Shown here piece by piece: positions 6,160 to 13,064 of a stretch of DNA of 13,887 nucleotides. This DNA comes from CAZYPU01 sp964649665 (GTDB lineage: Bacteria; Omnitrophota; Gorgyraeia; JABMRN01; RBG-13-46-9): NCBI GenBank assembly GCA_964649665.1, contig CAZYPU010000029.1, positions 1 to 13,887 on the forward strand, given 5' to 3'. A program made the translations under genes and the position numbers. The notes beneath the pieces were generated by a model. It was not told the origin of the DNA and did no database searches. It worked only from the letters and a program-made list of their open reading frames with translations. Every line of letters starts with the position of its first letter. The stretch's first letter is position 1.

Positions 6160-6447
6160 ATGCCGGAATATGAAGCGTTATTCGTTATTGATCCCGAAAA
6201 AGAAAAATCCATAAAAGAGATTACCTCAGGAATAACCGGCGTCATTGCAAAAAACGGCGGCAGCGTAATTAAAGAGGAAAACTGGGGCAAGCAGAGGCTG
6301 GCATACCCCGTCAAGAAAAGCGCGGAAGGAATATACTATAAGCTGGATTTTTCCGCGGATGCCTCGAAAATATCAGAACTTAACGGTAATTTTAAACTGA
6401 ATGCGGATATTTTAAGGGTTATGATCACGGCAAAGAGGGGGAAGTAG
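6160..6447 (+). CDS. rpsF: 30S ribosomal protein S6
   Basis: This 95-aa protein starts MPEYEALFVIDPEKEKSIKE, the S6 beginning, and holds the WGKQRLAYPVKKSAEGIYYKLDF core and the LRVMITA end. S6 binds the 30S platform as a heterodimer with S18, which is encoded two genes on. The length is normal, without the acidic tail found in E. coli. AAAGGA lies six bases upstream of the ATG. The gene heads a cluster and has its own promoter. ssb begins two bases after its stop. Confidence 0.95.
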   Translation: MPEYEALFVIDPEKEKSIKEITSGITGVIAKNGGSVIKEENWGKQRLAYPVKKSAEGIYYKLDFSADASKISELNGNFKLNADILRVMITAKRGK

Positions 6448-6449
6448 AA

Positions 6450-6920
6450 ATGGCTGCCAGTTTAAACAGGGTATTTCTTATCGGAAATCTTACGCGTGAC
6501 CCGGAGCTGCGGTATGTGCCGAGCGGAACGGCTGTGGCGAATTTTGACATAGCCGTAAACAGAGTTTACTCCGCGCAGTCGGGCGAGAAAAAGGAAGAAA
6601 CCTCTTTTATAAAGGTCGTGGTGTGGGCACGTCGCGCCGAAGTCTGCGCGGAATACCTCGGCAAAGGAAGCCCTGTTCTTGTGGAAGGCAGGCTTCGCTC
6701 GCGCTCATGGGAGACACAAGAGGGCCAGAAGCGAAGCACTATTGAGGTTGTGGCGAATAACGTTCAATTTTTGAAGGGGGCTTCAAGGAAGGGCCCACAG
6801 GATTCTTCCCCGGCCGGCGCGAAGAAAATGACCGCCGAGGCATCCGGCGCGGGAGCGGAAGCAATTGACTTAAACAAAGAGGGCTCTCAGGGTACGGGCG
6901 CCGAAGAAATACCTTTCTGA
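6450..6920 (+). CDS. ssb: Single-stranded DNA-binding protein
   Basis: SSB coats single-stranded DNA at forks and recruits repair and replication partners. The OB fold covers residues 1-107 (LNRVFLIGNLTRDPELRYVPSGTAVANFDIAVNR, FIKVVVWARRAE, YLGKGSPVLVEGRL). A Gly/Ala-rich linker (108-150) leads to the acidic tip GAEEIPF, matching the DDIPF partner-binding peptide of E. coli. The ribosome site GAGGGGGAAG lies inside the end of rpsF, and the gap to that gene is two bases. Its place between rpsF and rpsR is a widely conserved arrangement. Confidence 0.96.
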   Translation: MAASLNRVFLIGNLTRDPELRYVPSGTAVANFDIAVNRVYSAQSGEKKEETSFIKVVVWARRAEVCAEYLGKGSPVLVEGRLRSRSWETQEGQKRSTIEVVANNVQFLKGASRKGPQDSSPAGAKKMTAEASGAGAEAIDLNKEGSQGTGAEEIPF

Positions 6921-6939
6921 GAGCGGAAGGAAAGAGGAA

Positions 6940-7221
6940 ATGCTGAAAAAGAAAAAAGAAAAGACGCGCGGAAAAAAGAACGCGCTCAAAGGGCGCCGGC
7001 CGCGGACTTATATACTGAGAAAGAAAAAATGCCGGTTTTGTTTCGATAAAAATTTAAAAATAGACCATCTTGACCCGCAATTCCTGCGCAGATTTACGAC
7101 GGAGCGCGGCAAGATAGTCCCTTCGAGAATTTCGGGTTCTTGCGCCAAGCATCAGCGAAAGCTTGCCAGGGCGATAAAAAGAGCCCGCAATATCGCGATT
7201 ATGCCATACCTGGCGGAATAA
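6940..7221 (+). CDS. rpsR: 30S ribosomal protein S18, zinc-binding (C+) form
   Basis: This 93-aa protein has the S18 core IDHLDPQFLRRFTTERGKIVPSRISG. Cys31 and Cys34 (CRFC), Cys68 and His71 (CAKH) form a zinc-ribbon set, the so-called C+ variant. The first 30 residues are a basic extension (Lys/Arg-rich) typical of the disordered N-terminus. The ribosome site AAGGAAAGAGGAA is strong. The gap to rplI is one base, so the two are probably translationally coupled. Confidence 0.94.
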   Translation: MLKKKKEKTRGKKNALKGRRPRTYILRKKKCRFCFDKNLKIDHLDPQFLRRFTTERGKIVPSRISGSCAKHQRKLARAIKRARNIAIMPYLAE

Positions 7222-7222
7222 A

Positions 7223-7666
7223 ATGGAAGTAATACTTCTTAAAAATGTTGATAAGCTCGGCCGGGAGGGCGAAACCGTAAAGATAAAAAAGGGTTACGCC
7301 CGCAATTATCTTATTCCGAGAAAGATCGCCGCTGTTGCCACGCCGGGAGTGCTCAAAATCTTAGAGTCAAAGAAAAAGCGGGCGCAAAAAGCCGCGAAAA
7401 ATGCCAAAAAAAGCGCAGAGGAGCTCGCCCGGACAATCGGGGGGATTTCCCTTACCATCACGGCGGAATCAGGCGTGAATGATACGCTTTTTGGAAGCGT
7501 TACCACTGACATGATTTTCCATGCCCTGCAGCACGAAGGCGTGCGCGTAGACAAGAAAAGCATCGATATTGAAGAGCCCATCCACAAGCTGGGTGTTTAT
7601 AAAATCGGGATCAAATTGCACCCTGAGGTTAAAGCGGATTTACGGATCTGGGTAGTCAAAAAGTAA
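7223..7666 (+). CDS. rplI: 50S ribosomal protein L9
   Basis: L9 binds 23S rRNA near the L1 stalk and limits frame slipping. The N-terminal domain (residues 1-50) is MEVILLKNVDKLGREGETVKIKKGYARNYLIPRKIA. A charged connecting helix (about 50-75) leads to the C-terminal domain (TITAESGVNDTLFGSVTTDMI, IHKLGVYKIGIKLHPEV). At 147 aa it is full length. No separate ribosome site is needed, since its ATG lies one base after the rpsR stop. It is followed by 114 bases of palindromic repeat DNA before dnaB. Confidence 0.95.
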   Translation: MEVILLKNVDKLGREGETVKIKKGYARNYLIPRKIAAVATPGVLKILESKKKRAQKAAKNAKKSAEELARTIGGISLTITAESGVNDTLFGSVTTDMIFHALQHEGVRVDKKSIDIEEPIHKLGVYKIGIKLHPEVKADLRIWVVKK

Positions 7667-7688
7667 ATGAGGCCATACGGCCGAATTT

Positions 7689-7719
7689 ATCCTGAGCGTC
7701 CCGCAAGGACGCGAAGGAT
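7689..7719. repeat. Palindromic dispersed-repeat unit 1 (CCTGAGCG...CGAAGGAT type)
   Basis: ATCCT (7689-7693) pairs with AGGAT (7715-7719), and GCGTCC (7696-7701) with GGACGC (7707-7712). GA/GA forms a symmetric inner bulge and CGCAA the loop. The TCCTGAGCG...CGAAGGAT layout is a palindrome family that I recall as scattered through many environmental bacterial genomes. Confidence 0.65.
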
Positions 7720-7731
7720 TTCAATTTAAGA

Positions 7732-7774
7732 GATTGCTTCGCCCTTGACATTGAAAACGCCAAGGGCTCGCAAT
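7732..7774. repeat. Palindromic dispersed-repeat unit 2 (GATTGCTTCG...CTCGCAATGACA type)
   Basis: ATTGC (7733-7737) pairs with GCAAT (7770-7774), and GCCCTTG (7741-7747) with CAAGGGC (7761-7767), with a small asymmetric inner loop and a 13-nt end loop. The GAGATTGCTTCG...TCGCAATGACA outline is a familiar mobile palindrome of environmental genomes. It contains a TTG (7745) that opens a false upstream start for dnaB. Confidence 0.65.
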
Positions 7775-7780
7775 GACAGG

Positions 7781-9127
7781 ATGACGCCGGTGAAAGAATT
7801 AATCGATAAAATCCCGCCCCAAAACAATGAGGCCGAAATTGCGGTTCTGGGCTCGATGCTTCTGGACAAGGACGCCATAAACCGTACAATCGAGCTTCTG
7901 GAGGAAAACTCCTTTTACAAGGTTGCCCACAGACGCATATATTCCACCATCGTAAATCTGTATGACAAGAACAAGGCCATCGATCTCGTAACGCTCAGCG
8001 AAGAATTAAAAAAGAAAGGCGTCCTTGACGAGATCGGCGGAAGCGCCTATATCGCTTCTATCGCCTCCAGCATACCCACTTCGGCCAATATAGAGCATTA
8101 CGCGAGAATTGTGAGGGAAAAAGCCATCTTGCGAAACCTTATATCCACGGCCACCCAGATAGTGTCCGAGAGCTACGATAACATCACCACTATAGATGAA
8201 CTTCTGGACAAGGCCGAACGCATGATCTTTGACATTACCACCAATAAAGTGGAGACGCAATGCGCCTCGATAAAAGATGTCATAAAAAGCAGTATCGAAA
8301 CGATCGATAATCTGTACCAGAGAAAAGAAAGCATTACCGGCATTGCCACGGGGTTTCATGACTTCGATGTCATGACCGCGGGCCTGCAGAAATCCGACCT
8401 CATAATCGTGGCCGGCAGGCCCTCAATGGGCAAAAGCGCCCTTGTAAGTTGTATTACTGAGCACGTAGGCGTTGTCGAAAAAAAGCCCATCGCTTTTTTC
8501 AGCCTGGAAATGTCAAAAGATCAGCTTGTCCAGAGGATGCTGTGCTCCCACGCGCGCGTAGACTCGCATAAAGTAAGAACAGGATTTCTTTCGCAATCCG
8601 ATTGGCCCAAGCTCGTAAGCGCCGCCGGCAAGCTCTCAGCGTCGCCTATTTTTATAGACGATACGCCCAGCATATCAGCGCTTGAGTTAAGGGCTAAGGC
8701 GCGCCGCCTGAAGGCCCAGTATGATATCGGCCTGATTGTCGTGGATTACCTGCAGCTTATGCAGGGTTCGAAAGGCGTAGAAAACAGGCAGCAGGAGATT
8801 TCCGAAATTTCACGTTCCCTTAAAGCCCTGGCCAGGGAACTAAGGGCTCCTCTAATAGCTGTCAGCCAGCTTTCGCGCGCCGTTGAGCAAAGATCTGACA
8901 GGAGGCCTCAGCTTTCCGACCTGAGGGAAAGCGGCGCCATCGAGCAGGACGCCGATGTTGTCGTATTGCTGTTGAGAGAGGAATATTATAATCCTACCGA
9001 AGAGAATAAAGGCATTGCCGAGATCATCATCGCAAAGCAAAGAAACGGTCCTGTCGGCACGCTGAAACTTGCCTTTATCAGCGAACATACAAGGTTCGAG
9101 GATCTCGCCCGCCAAGAGGAGTATTGA
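7781..9127 (+). CDS. dnaB: Replicative DNA helicase
   Basis: DnaB is the hexameric 5'-3' fork helicase. The N-terminal domain begins IPPQNNEAEIAVLGSMLLDKDAI. The RecA-like core has Walker A GRPSMGKS (Lys218), FSLEMSKDQLVQRM, the Walker B strand GLIVVDYLQLM, SQLSRAVEQRSDRRPQLSDLRESGAIEQDADVV and IIAKQRNGPVGT near the end. I reject TTG 7745 because it lies within a dispersed repeat. ATG 7781 gives 448 aa, the usual size. GTG 7790, three codons later, is also possible and has a better placed AGGA (7778-7781). No intein or insertion is seen. The stop overlaps the bamA start (TGATG), so the two are co-translated. Confidence 0.95.
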   Translation: MTPVKELIDKIPPQNNEAEIAVLGSMLLDKDAINRTIELLEENSFYKVAHRRIYSTIVNLYDKNKAIDLVTLSEELKKKGVLDEIGGSAYIASIASSIPTSANIEHYARIVREKAILRNLISTATQIVSESYDNITTIDELLDKAERMIFDITTNKVETQCASIKDVIKSSIETIDNLYQRKESITGIATGFHDFDVMTAGLQKSDLIIVAGRPSMGKSALVSCITEHVGVVEKKPIAFFSLEMSKDQLVQRMLCSHARVDSHKVRTGFLSQSDWPKLVSAAGKLSASPIFIDDTPSISALELRAKARRLKAQYDIGLIVVDYLQLMQGSKGVENRQQEISEISRSLKALARELRAPLIAVSQLSRAVEQRSDRRPQLSDLRESGAIEQDADVVVLLLREEYYNPTEENKGIAEIIIAKQRNGPVGTLKLAFISEHTRFEDLARQEEY

Positions 9128-11457
9128 TGGGGACAGGTTTCTTTACGATACTGAGCCGGACAGTAAAAGGCGTTCCTTTGGTAATGCTGTCACTTTTTTT
9201 ATTAAGCGCCGCTGCCCGGGCCGAGCAGCCCGACGCGGGGCGTAAACTTGTCTTTGATATCCGCGTAAAAGGCAATAAGGCCATAAGTTCCGCCACCGTA
9301 CTCGCAAAGATCAAAACAAAGCCCGGAATTCCTTTTTCGCAGGAAGTCGCAAACGAGGATATCAGGCGCCTCTACGCGCTTGGCTATTTTACGGATGTCG
9401 CCATTGATGTGGAAGATTACGAGGAAGGCATAATGGTGACCATCATAGTGGAGGAGAAGCCCGTTATAGAAAAAATTGTCTTTGAGGGCAGCAAAAAAAT
9501 ACGACCCAACCGCCTGAAAAAAATTATGCAGCTGAAAGAAGGGGATATGCTTAATTTCAGCAAGCTGTCGGAGGATGTTTCCGGCATAAGGTCTTTTTAT
9601 GAAAAAAGCGGCTTTCATCGCGTTAAGGTCAAATACGAGCTGGAGAAGGACGAAGAGCTTAATCAGGTCACGATAAAAATGAAAATAGACGAGAGCGCGC
9701 GTATAAGGATAAAGCGTGTCCGCGTGGAAGGAAATAAAACCGTCAAAAAGAAAAATATTCTGGAACTTATGCAGACGCGGCCGGCATGGCTTTTAAGAAG
9801 GGGCTATTTCGACGATGAAACCTTTGAAAACGACCTGGCTAAAATAAAGTCCTATTACAATGACCTGGGCTTCCTGGATGTTTCCATTACGCCGAAGTTT
9901 GATTACGAGGAAGAAAAAGGCGTCATGTATGTAACCGTCGAAATCAACGAGGGTCGGCGCTATTTTGCGGGAAAGATCTTTATCGAAGGAAATACGGTTT
10001 TCACGGAAGAGGAAATCAGGGAAAAGCTTTCCCTGAAGCCGGGAGATCCTTTCAGCTACACGAAGCTTAGAGCCGACATAGAGAGCTTAAGGGCATTTTA
10101 TTACCATAAGGGCTACATGAACGCCGAAATTGCCGTAGACAGGGCCCTCGAGCCAAACACGCAAAACATCGATATAATCTTCAGCGTAGACGCAAAAGAC
10201 ACTGTTTATATAGGCAAGATCAACATAAAGGGCAATACCAAGACAAAGGACATCGTGATACGCCGCGAGCTCAGGGCATATCCGGGCGAACGTTTTGACG
10301 GCGACAAGATAAGGCGGAGCAAGGAAAGGCTTTATAATCTGGGATTTTTCGAAGACATCTATTTCGAGACCGAACGCACCGACAAGCCCGATGTGAACAA
10401 TCTCGAGGTCAGCGTCAAGGAGACAAAAACGGGTGAATTTGCTTTCGGCGGCGGCTACAGCTCCGTTGACGAATTCATAGGTTTCGTGCAGCTTTCGCAG
10501 AAGAACTTCGACCTTCTGAACGTCCCTTATTTTACCGGCGACGGGCAGCACCTCACGTTAAAGGCGGATATAAGCACCGTAAGATGGGATGCTGATATTA
10601 GCTGGACGGAACCGTGGATATTGGATTACCCTCTTTCCTTCGGATTTGACGGGTATCATAGGACGCATTTAAGGAGGACGGAAGTTGGCTACGGATATAA
10701 AGAAGCGCGCACAGGCGGGGACCTTAGATTCGGCAAGGAATTTCTGGAATATTTTAACGGAAATCTGATGTACAAGCTGGAGCACGTGGACATATCGGAT
10801 GTATCGGCGGAAGCGTCGCAGGATTTGCGCGACGAAACAGGCAAAAATTGGCTGAGCAGCCTTTTATTGGGAGTCGGGTTTAATAATGTCGACAACGTCT
10901 TCAGCCCGACGCGAGGATTCAGCGCCGGGGCCTCCCTGGAAAACTCAGGGGGGTTTCTCCTCGGGGACAAAAATTTTGTTAAAGGCTATGTATATGGCAG
11001 CTTCTACTATTCTCCTTTCGAAAAAATCGTGCTGGAACTAAAGGCCAGGGCCGGCCTTTCAGACAGCTACGGCAGCAGTAAAAAAGTGCCCATTTATGAA
11101 AGGTTCTACGCCGGCGGCGCCAATACTATAAGGGGCTACAAGGAAAGAAAGGTGGGCCCGAGAGACGTCTCCTCCAATGACCCCCTGGGAGGCGAGTCGC
11201 TTCTTATCGGTAACGCGGAGGTCACCTTTCCCATATATGAGAAGGTGATAAAAGGCGCGGTGTTTTATGACGTCGGTAACGTCTGGGAAAAGGCGCGTAA
11301 TTTCGCGAGCGGCAATTTTAAACAGGGAGCGGGCGTAGGCGTCAGGGTAAAAACGCCCATAGGCCCGGTAAAGCTGGACTGGGGCTACCCCTTAAACAAC
11401 AATCACGACGATGAACGGCAAGGTGAGTTTTATTTTTCCGTGAGTCATGGGTTCTGA
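9127..11457 (+). CDS. bamA: Outer membrane protein assembly factor BamA
   Basis: BamA is the central beta-barrel of the machine that inserts outer-membrane proteins. This start gives 776 aa. A signal peptide (residues 1-32, basic then VPLVMLSLFLLSAAARA) probably ends at ARA-EQ. Five POTRA repeats follow to about residue 435, each with the pattern I-x-V/I-x-G-N/S-K...G-(Y/F)-F/x. The barrel begins near GEFAFGGGYSS and has the conserved IRGY loop-6 motif (Arg669), ending in FYFSVSHGF with the terminal Phe recognised by the BAM system. AGAGGAG (9115-9121) is five bases from ATG 9127, which is better than the TTG one codon earlier. It shares bases with the dnaB stop. skp follows after 23 bases. 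Confidence 0.95.
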   Translation: MGTGFFTILSRTVKGVPLVMLSLFLLSAAARAEQPDAGRKLVFDIRVKGNKAISSATVLAKIKTKPGIPFSQEVANEDIRRLYALGYFTDVAIDVEDYEEGIMVTIIVEEKPVIEKIVFEGSKKIRPNRLKKIMQLKEGDMLNFSKLSEDVSGIRSFYEKSGFHRVKVKYELEKDEELNQVTIKMKIDESARIRIKRVRVEGNKTVKKKNILELMQTRPAWLLRRGYFDDETFENDLAKIKSYYNDLGFLDVSITPKFDYEEEKGVMYVTVEINEGRRYFAGKIFIEGNTVFTEEEIREKLSLKPGDPFSYTKLRADIESLRAFYYHKGYMNAEIAVDRALEPNTQNIDIIFSVDAKDTVYIGKINIKGNTKTKDIVIRRELRAYPGERFDGDKIRRSKERLYNLGFFEDIYFETERTDKPDVNNLEVSVKETKTGEFAFGGGYSSVDEFIGFVQLSQKNFDLLNVPYFTGDGQHLTLKADISTVRWDADISWTEPWILDYPLSFGFDGYHRTHLRRTEVGYGYKEARTGGDLRFGKEFLEYFNGNLMYKLEHVDISDVSAEASQDLRDETGKNWLSSLLLGVGFNNVDNVFSPTRGFSAGASLENSGGFLLGDKNFVKGYVYGSFYYSPFEKIVLELKARAGLSDSYGSSKKVPIYERFYAGGANTIRGYKERKVGPRDVSSNDPLGGESLLIGNAEVTFPIYEKVIKGAVFYDVGNVWEKARNFASGNFKQGAGVGVRVKTPIGPVKLDWGYPLNNNHDDERQGEFYFSVSHGF

Positions 11458-11480
11458 TCTTATAACAAAGGAGGAAGGCA

Positions 11481-11975
11481 ATGTGTAGGAAGATTTTGGG
11501 GGTGCTGGTCCTGGTATTTTGCATGACTTTATCCGTAAGCGTTTTCGCCAAAGAGATGAAAGTAGGGTGCCTGGCCATGCGCAAGGTTTTTTATGAGTAC
11601 AATAAGACGAAAGAGTTCAACCAGAAGCTTGAAAAGGAAGACGCGCAGGTAAAAAGCGATATCGAAAAGAAGACCCAGGAGTTGAGAAAAATAAGAGATG
11701 AAATAGACCTCTTGAGCGAGGAAGCGAAAGAAAAAAGGGAGCCGGAGTTAAGGCAAAAGATAAAAAACCTCGATGATTTCAGGAAGGGAAAAATCGAAGA
11801 ATTCCTGAGGAGGAAAGACGAAATGTTCAAGGAGATCAGGAAGGATATCATGGATGAGGCAAAAGCCTACGCGACGAAAAACGGATACGACCTTTTGTTC
11901 GACAACGCGATATTCGTGTATTCCGCGGAAAAATTCGATATCACGAATGCGATCGTAAAAGAACTGAATAAATGA
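11481..11975 (+). CDS. skp: OmpH/Skp-family periplasmic chaperone
   Basis: Skp holds unfolded outer-membrane proteins in the periplasm on the way to BamA. The 164-aa product has a signal peptide (MCRKILGVLVLVFCMTLSVSVFA, cleavage before KEM). Next comes a first strand KVGCLAMRKVFYEYNKTKEF, a long charged coiled coil (about residues 45-130, nearly all Lys, Glu, Arg and Leu), and a closing segment YATKNGYDLLFDNAIFVYS. This is the Skp trimer layout with a tentacle helix. A strong AAAGGAGGAAGG precedes the ATG. The position right after bamA is the usual one. Sequence identity in this family is low, so the call rests on architecture and context. Confidence 0.88.
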   Translation: MCRKILGVLVLVFCMTLSVSVFAKEMKVGCLAMRKVFYEYNKTKEFNQKLEKEDAQVKSDIEKKTQELRKIRDEIDLLSEEAKEKREPELRQKIKNLDDFRKGKIEEFLRRKDEMFKEIRKDIMDEAKAYATKNGYDLLFDNAIFVYSAEKFDITNAIVKELNK

Positions 11976-11995
11976 CCCCACGCTTACGTGCGGGG
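11976..11995. repeat. GC-rich hairpin between skp and lpxD
   Basis: CCCCACG is followed by CTTA and CGTGCGGGG. CACG/CGTG pair around the CTTA loop, and CCC pairs with GGG beyond one bulged C. It starts on the base after the skp TGA and has no T-run, so it is not a plain terminator. It may protect the skp end or slow read-through. A weaker CAGG/CCTG hairpin (12003-12016) follows it. Confidence 0.5.
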
Positions 11996-12030
11996 AATGC
12001 TACAGGCGCGAACCTGCAGTCCGAACAGAT

Positions 12031-13059
12031 ATGGCAAAAAAAAACGAAATAACCCTCAATGAGCTTGCCGGGCGCATCGACGGTAACCTTGTAGGCGGGG
12101 GCAGTGTAACCGTAGGCAATATACGCGATATAGAAGAAGCCGGAAGCGGGGACCTGGCCTTTGTCTTCAGTAAAAAAGCCGCGCCGCTTCTGGAGAAAAC
12201 GAAAGCAAGCTGCGTTGTTGTCCCTGCTGATACAGGTGAGGCCCCCGTCCCCGTCATTAAATGTAAAAATCCCAATCTCGCGTTTAAAAAAGCCGTGGAA
12301 TTGATCATGCCCGGGGCAATTTCACATCCGAGCGGGATCTGCAAAAGCGCTTTCCTGGGTAAAAATGTTAAACTGGGCCGTGACGTTGCCGTCGGAGCTT
12401 ACGCGTGTCTGGAAGACGGCGCGGAAATTTCCGACGGAACAGTTATTTACGCGCACTCTTATGTGGGGCCTTCGGTAAAGATCGGCAAAAACTGCATTAT
12501 TTATCCCAATGTCACCGTGCGCGAAAACTCGAAAATAGGCGACAGGGTAATTATCAATTCCGGCTGCGTTATCGGAGGCGACGGTTTCGGCTACGAAAGA
12601 ACGTCAAGAGGCCATGAGAAGATTCCGCACATAGGCGATGTCATAATAGAGGACGACGTTGAGCTGGGCGCGTGCGTTACCGTGGACAGGGCGAAAATCG
12701 CGCATACCAGGATAGGGCAAGGCACCAAGATCGACAATCTCGTGCAGGTAGCGCACAATGTAACCATAGGCTCCAACTGCATAATCGTTGCCCAGTCCGG
12801 TATTTCGGGGAGTGTAAAAATCGGTAACAACGTTATGATGGCGGGGCAGACGGGCCTTGTTGACCATATCGAAATAGGCGACAATGCGATGATAGCCGCC
12901 CAGGCGGGCATTATGAAATCCGTGCCCCCCAATACAATAATGTGGGGCAGTCCCGCAAGGCCCCTTAGAAAAATCAAAAAAATGTATGTCCTGTTCGGTA
13001 AACTTCCGGAAATCTACAAAAGGCTTTTGGCCGTCGAAGAAAAACTCAAGGCCAAATAA
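12031..13059 (+). CDS. lpxD: UDP-3-O-(3-hydroxyacyl)glucosamine N-acyltransferase
   Basis: LpxD adds the second acyl chain in lipid A synthesis, using an acyl carrier protein. The 342-aa product has the N-terminal uridine-binding domain (about residues 1-100, GDLAFVFSKKAAPLLEKTKASCVVV). A left-handed beta-helix of hexad repeats (SAFLGKNVKLGRDVAVGAYACLEDGAEI onward) follows, and the active-site segment DNLVQVAHNVTIG has catalytic His242. INSGCVIGGDGFGY and MWGSPARPLRKIKK are also typical. A C-terminal helix closes the trimer. No ribosome site is visible before ATG 12031; the 55-base gap holds hairpins instead. The order skp-lpxD-lpxC matches known envelope clusters. Confidence 0.95.
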   Translation: MAKKNEITLNELAGRIDGNLVGGGSVTVGNIRDIEEAGSGDLAFVFSKKAAPLLEKTKASCVVVPADTGEAPVPVIKCKNPNLAFKKAVELIMPGAISHPSGICKSAFLGKNVKLGRDVAVGAYACLEDGAEISDGTVIYAHSYVGPSVKIGKNCIIYPNVTVRENSKIGDRVIINSGCVIGGDGFGYERTSRGHEKIPHIGDVIIEDDVELGACVTVDRAKIAHTRIGQGTKIDNLVQVAHNVTIGSNCIIVAQSGISGSVKIGNNVMMAGQTGLVDHIEIGDNAMIAAQAGIMKSVPPNTIMWGSPARPLRKIKKMYVLFGKLPEIYKRLLAVEEKLKAK

Positions 13060-13064
13060 CTACG

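Noticed and set aside
7745..7775. TTGACA (7745-7750) as a -35 element for dnaB
   Set aside because: No -10-like hexamer occurs 16-18 bp downstream; the bases belong to the repeat.
7745..7780. TTG 7745 as the dnaB start
   Set aside because: It lies inside a palindromic dispersed repeat, has no ribosome site, and adds residues not seen in DnaB N-termini.
9124..9126. TTG 9124 as the bamA start
   Set aside because: The ribosome site AGAGGAG would be only two bases away, whereas ATG 9127 has a spacing of five.
11976..12020. CRISPR-like repeat (CCCCACG...GCGGGG)
   Set aside because: A single copy with no spacers or second repeat nearby; it is only a hairpin.
12591..12977. Minus-strand open frames over lpxD and similar frames elsewhere (for example 3163-3630, 5095-5628)
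   Set aside because: They lie opposite clearly conserved genes, have no ribosome sites, and encode low-complexity or unrecognisable products.
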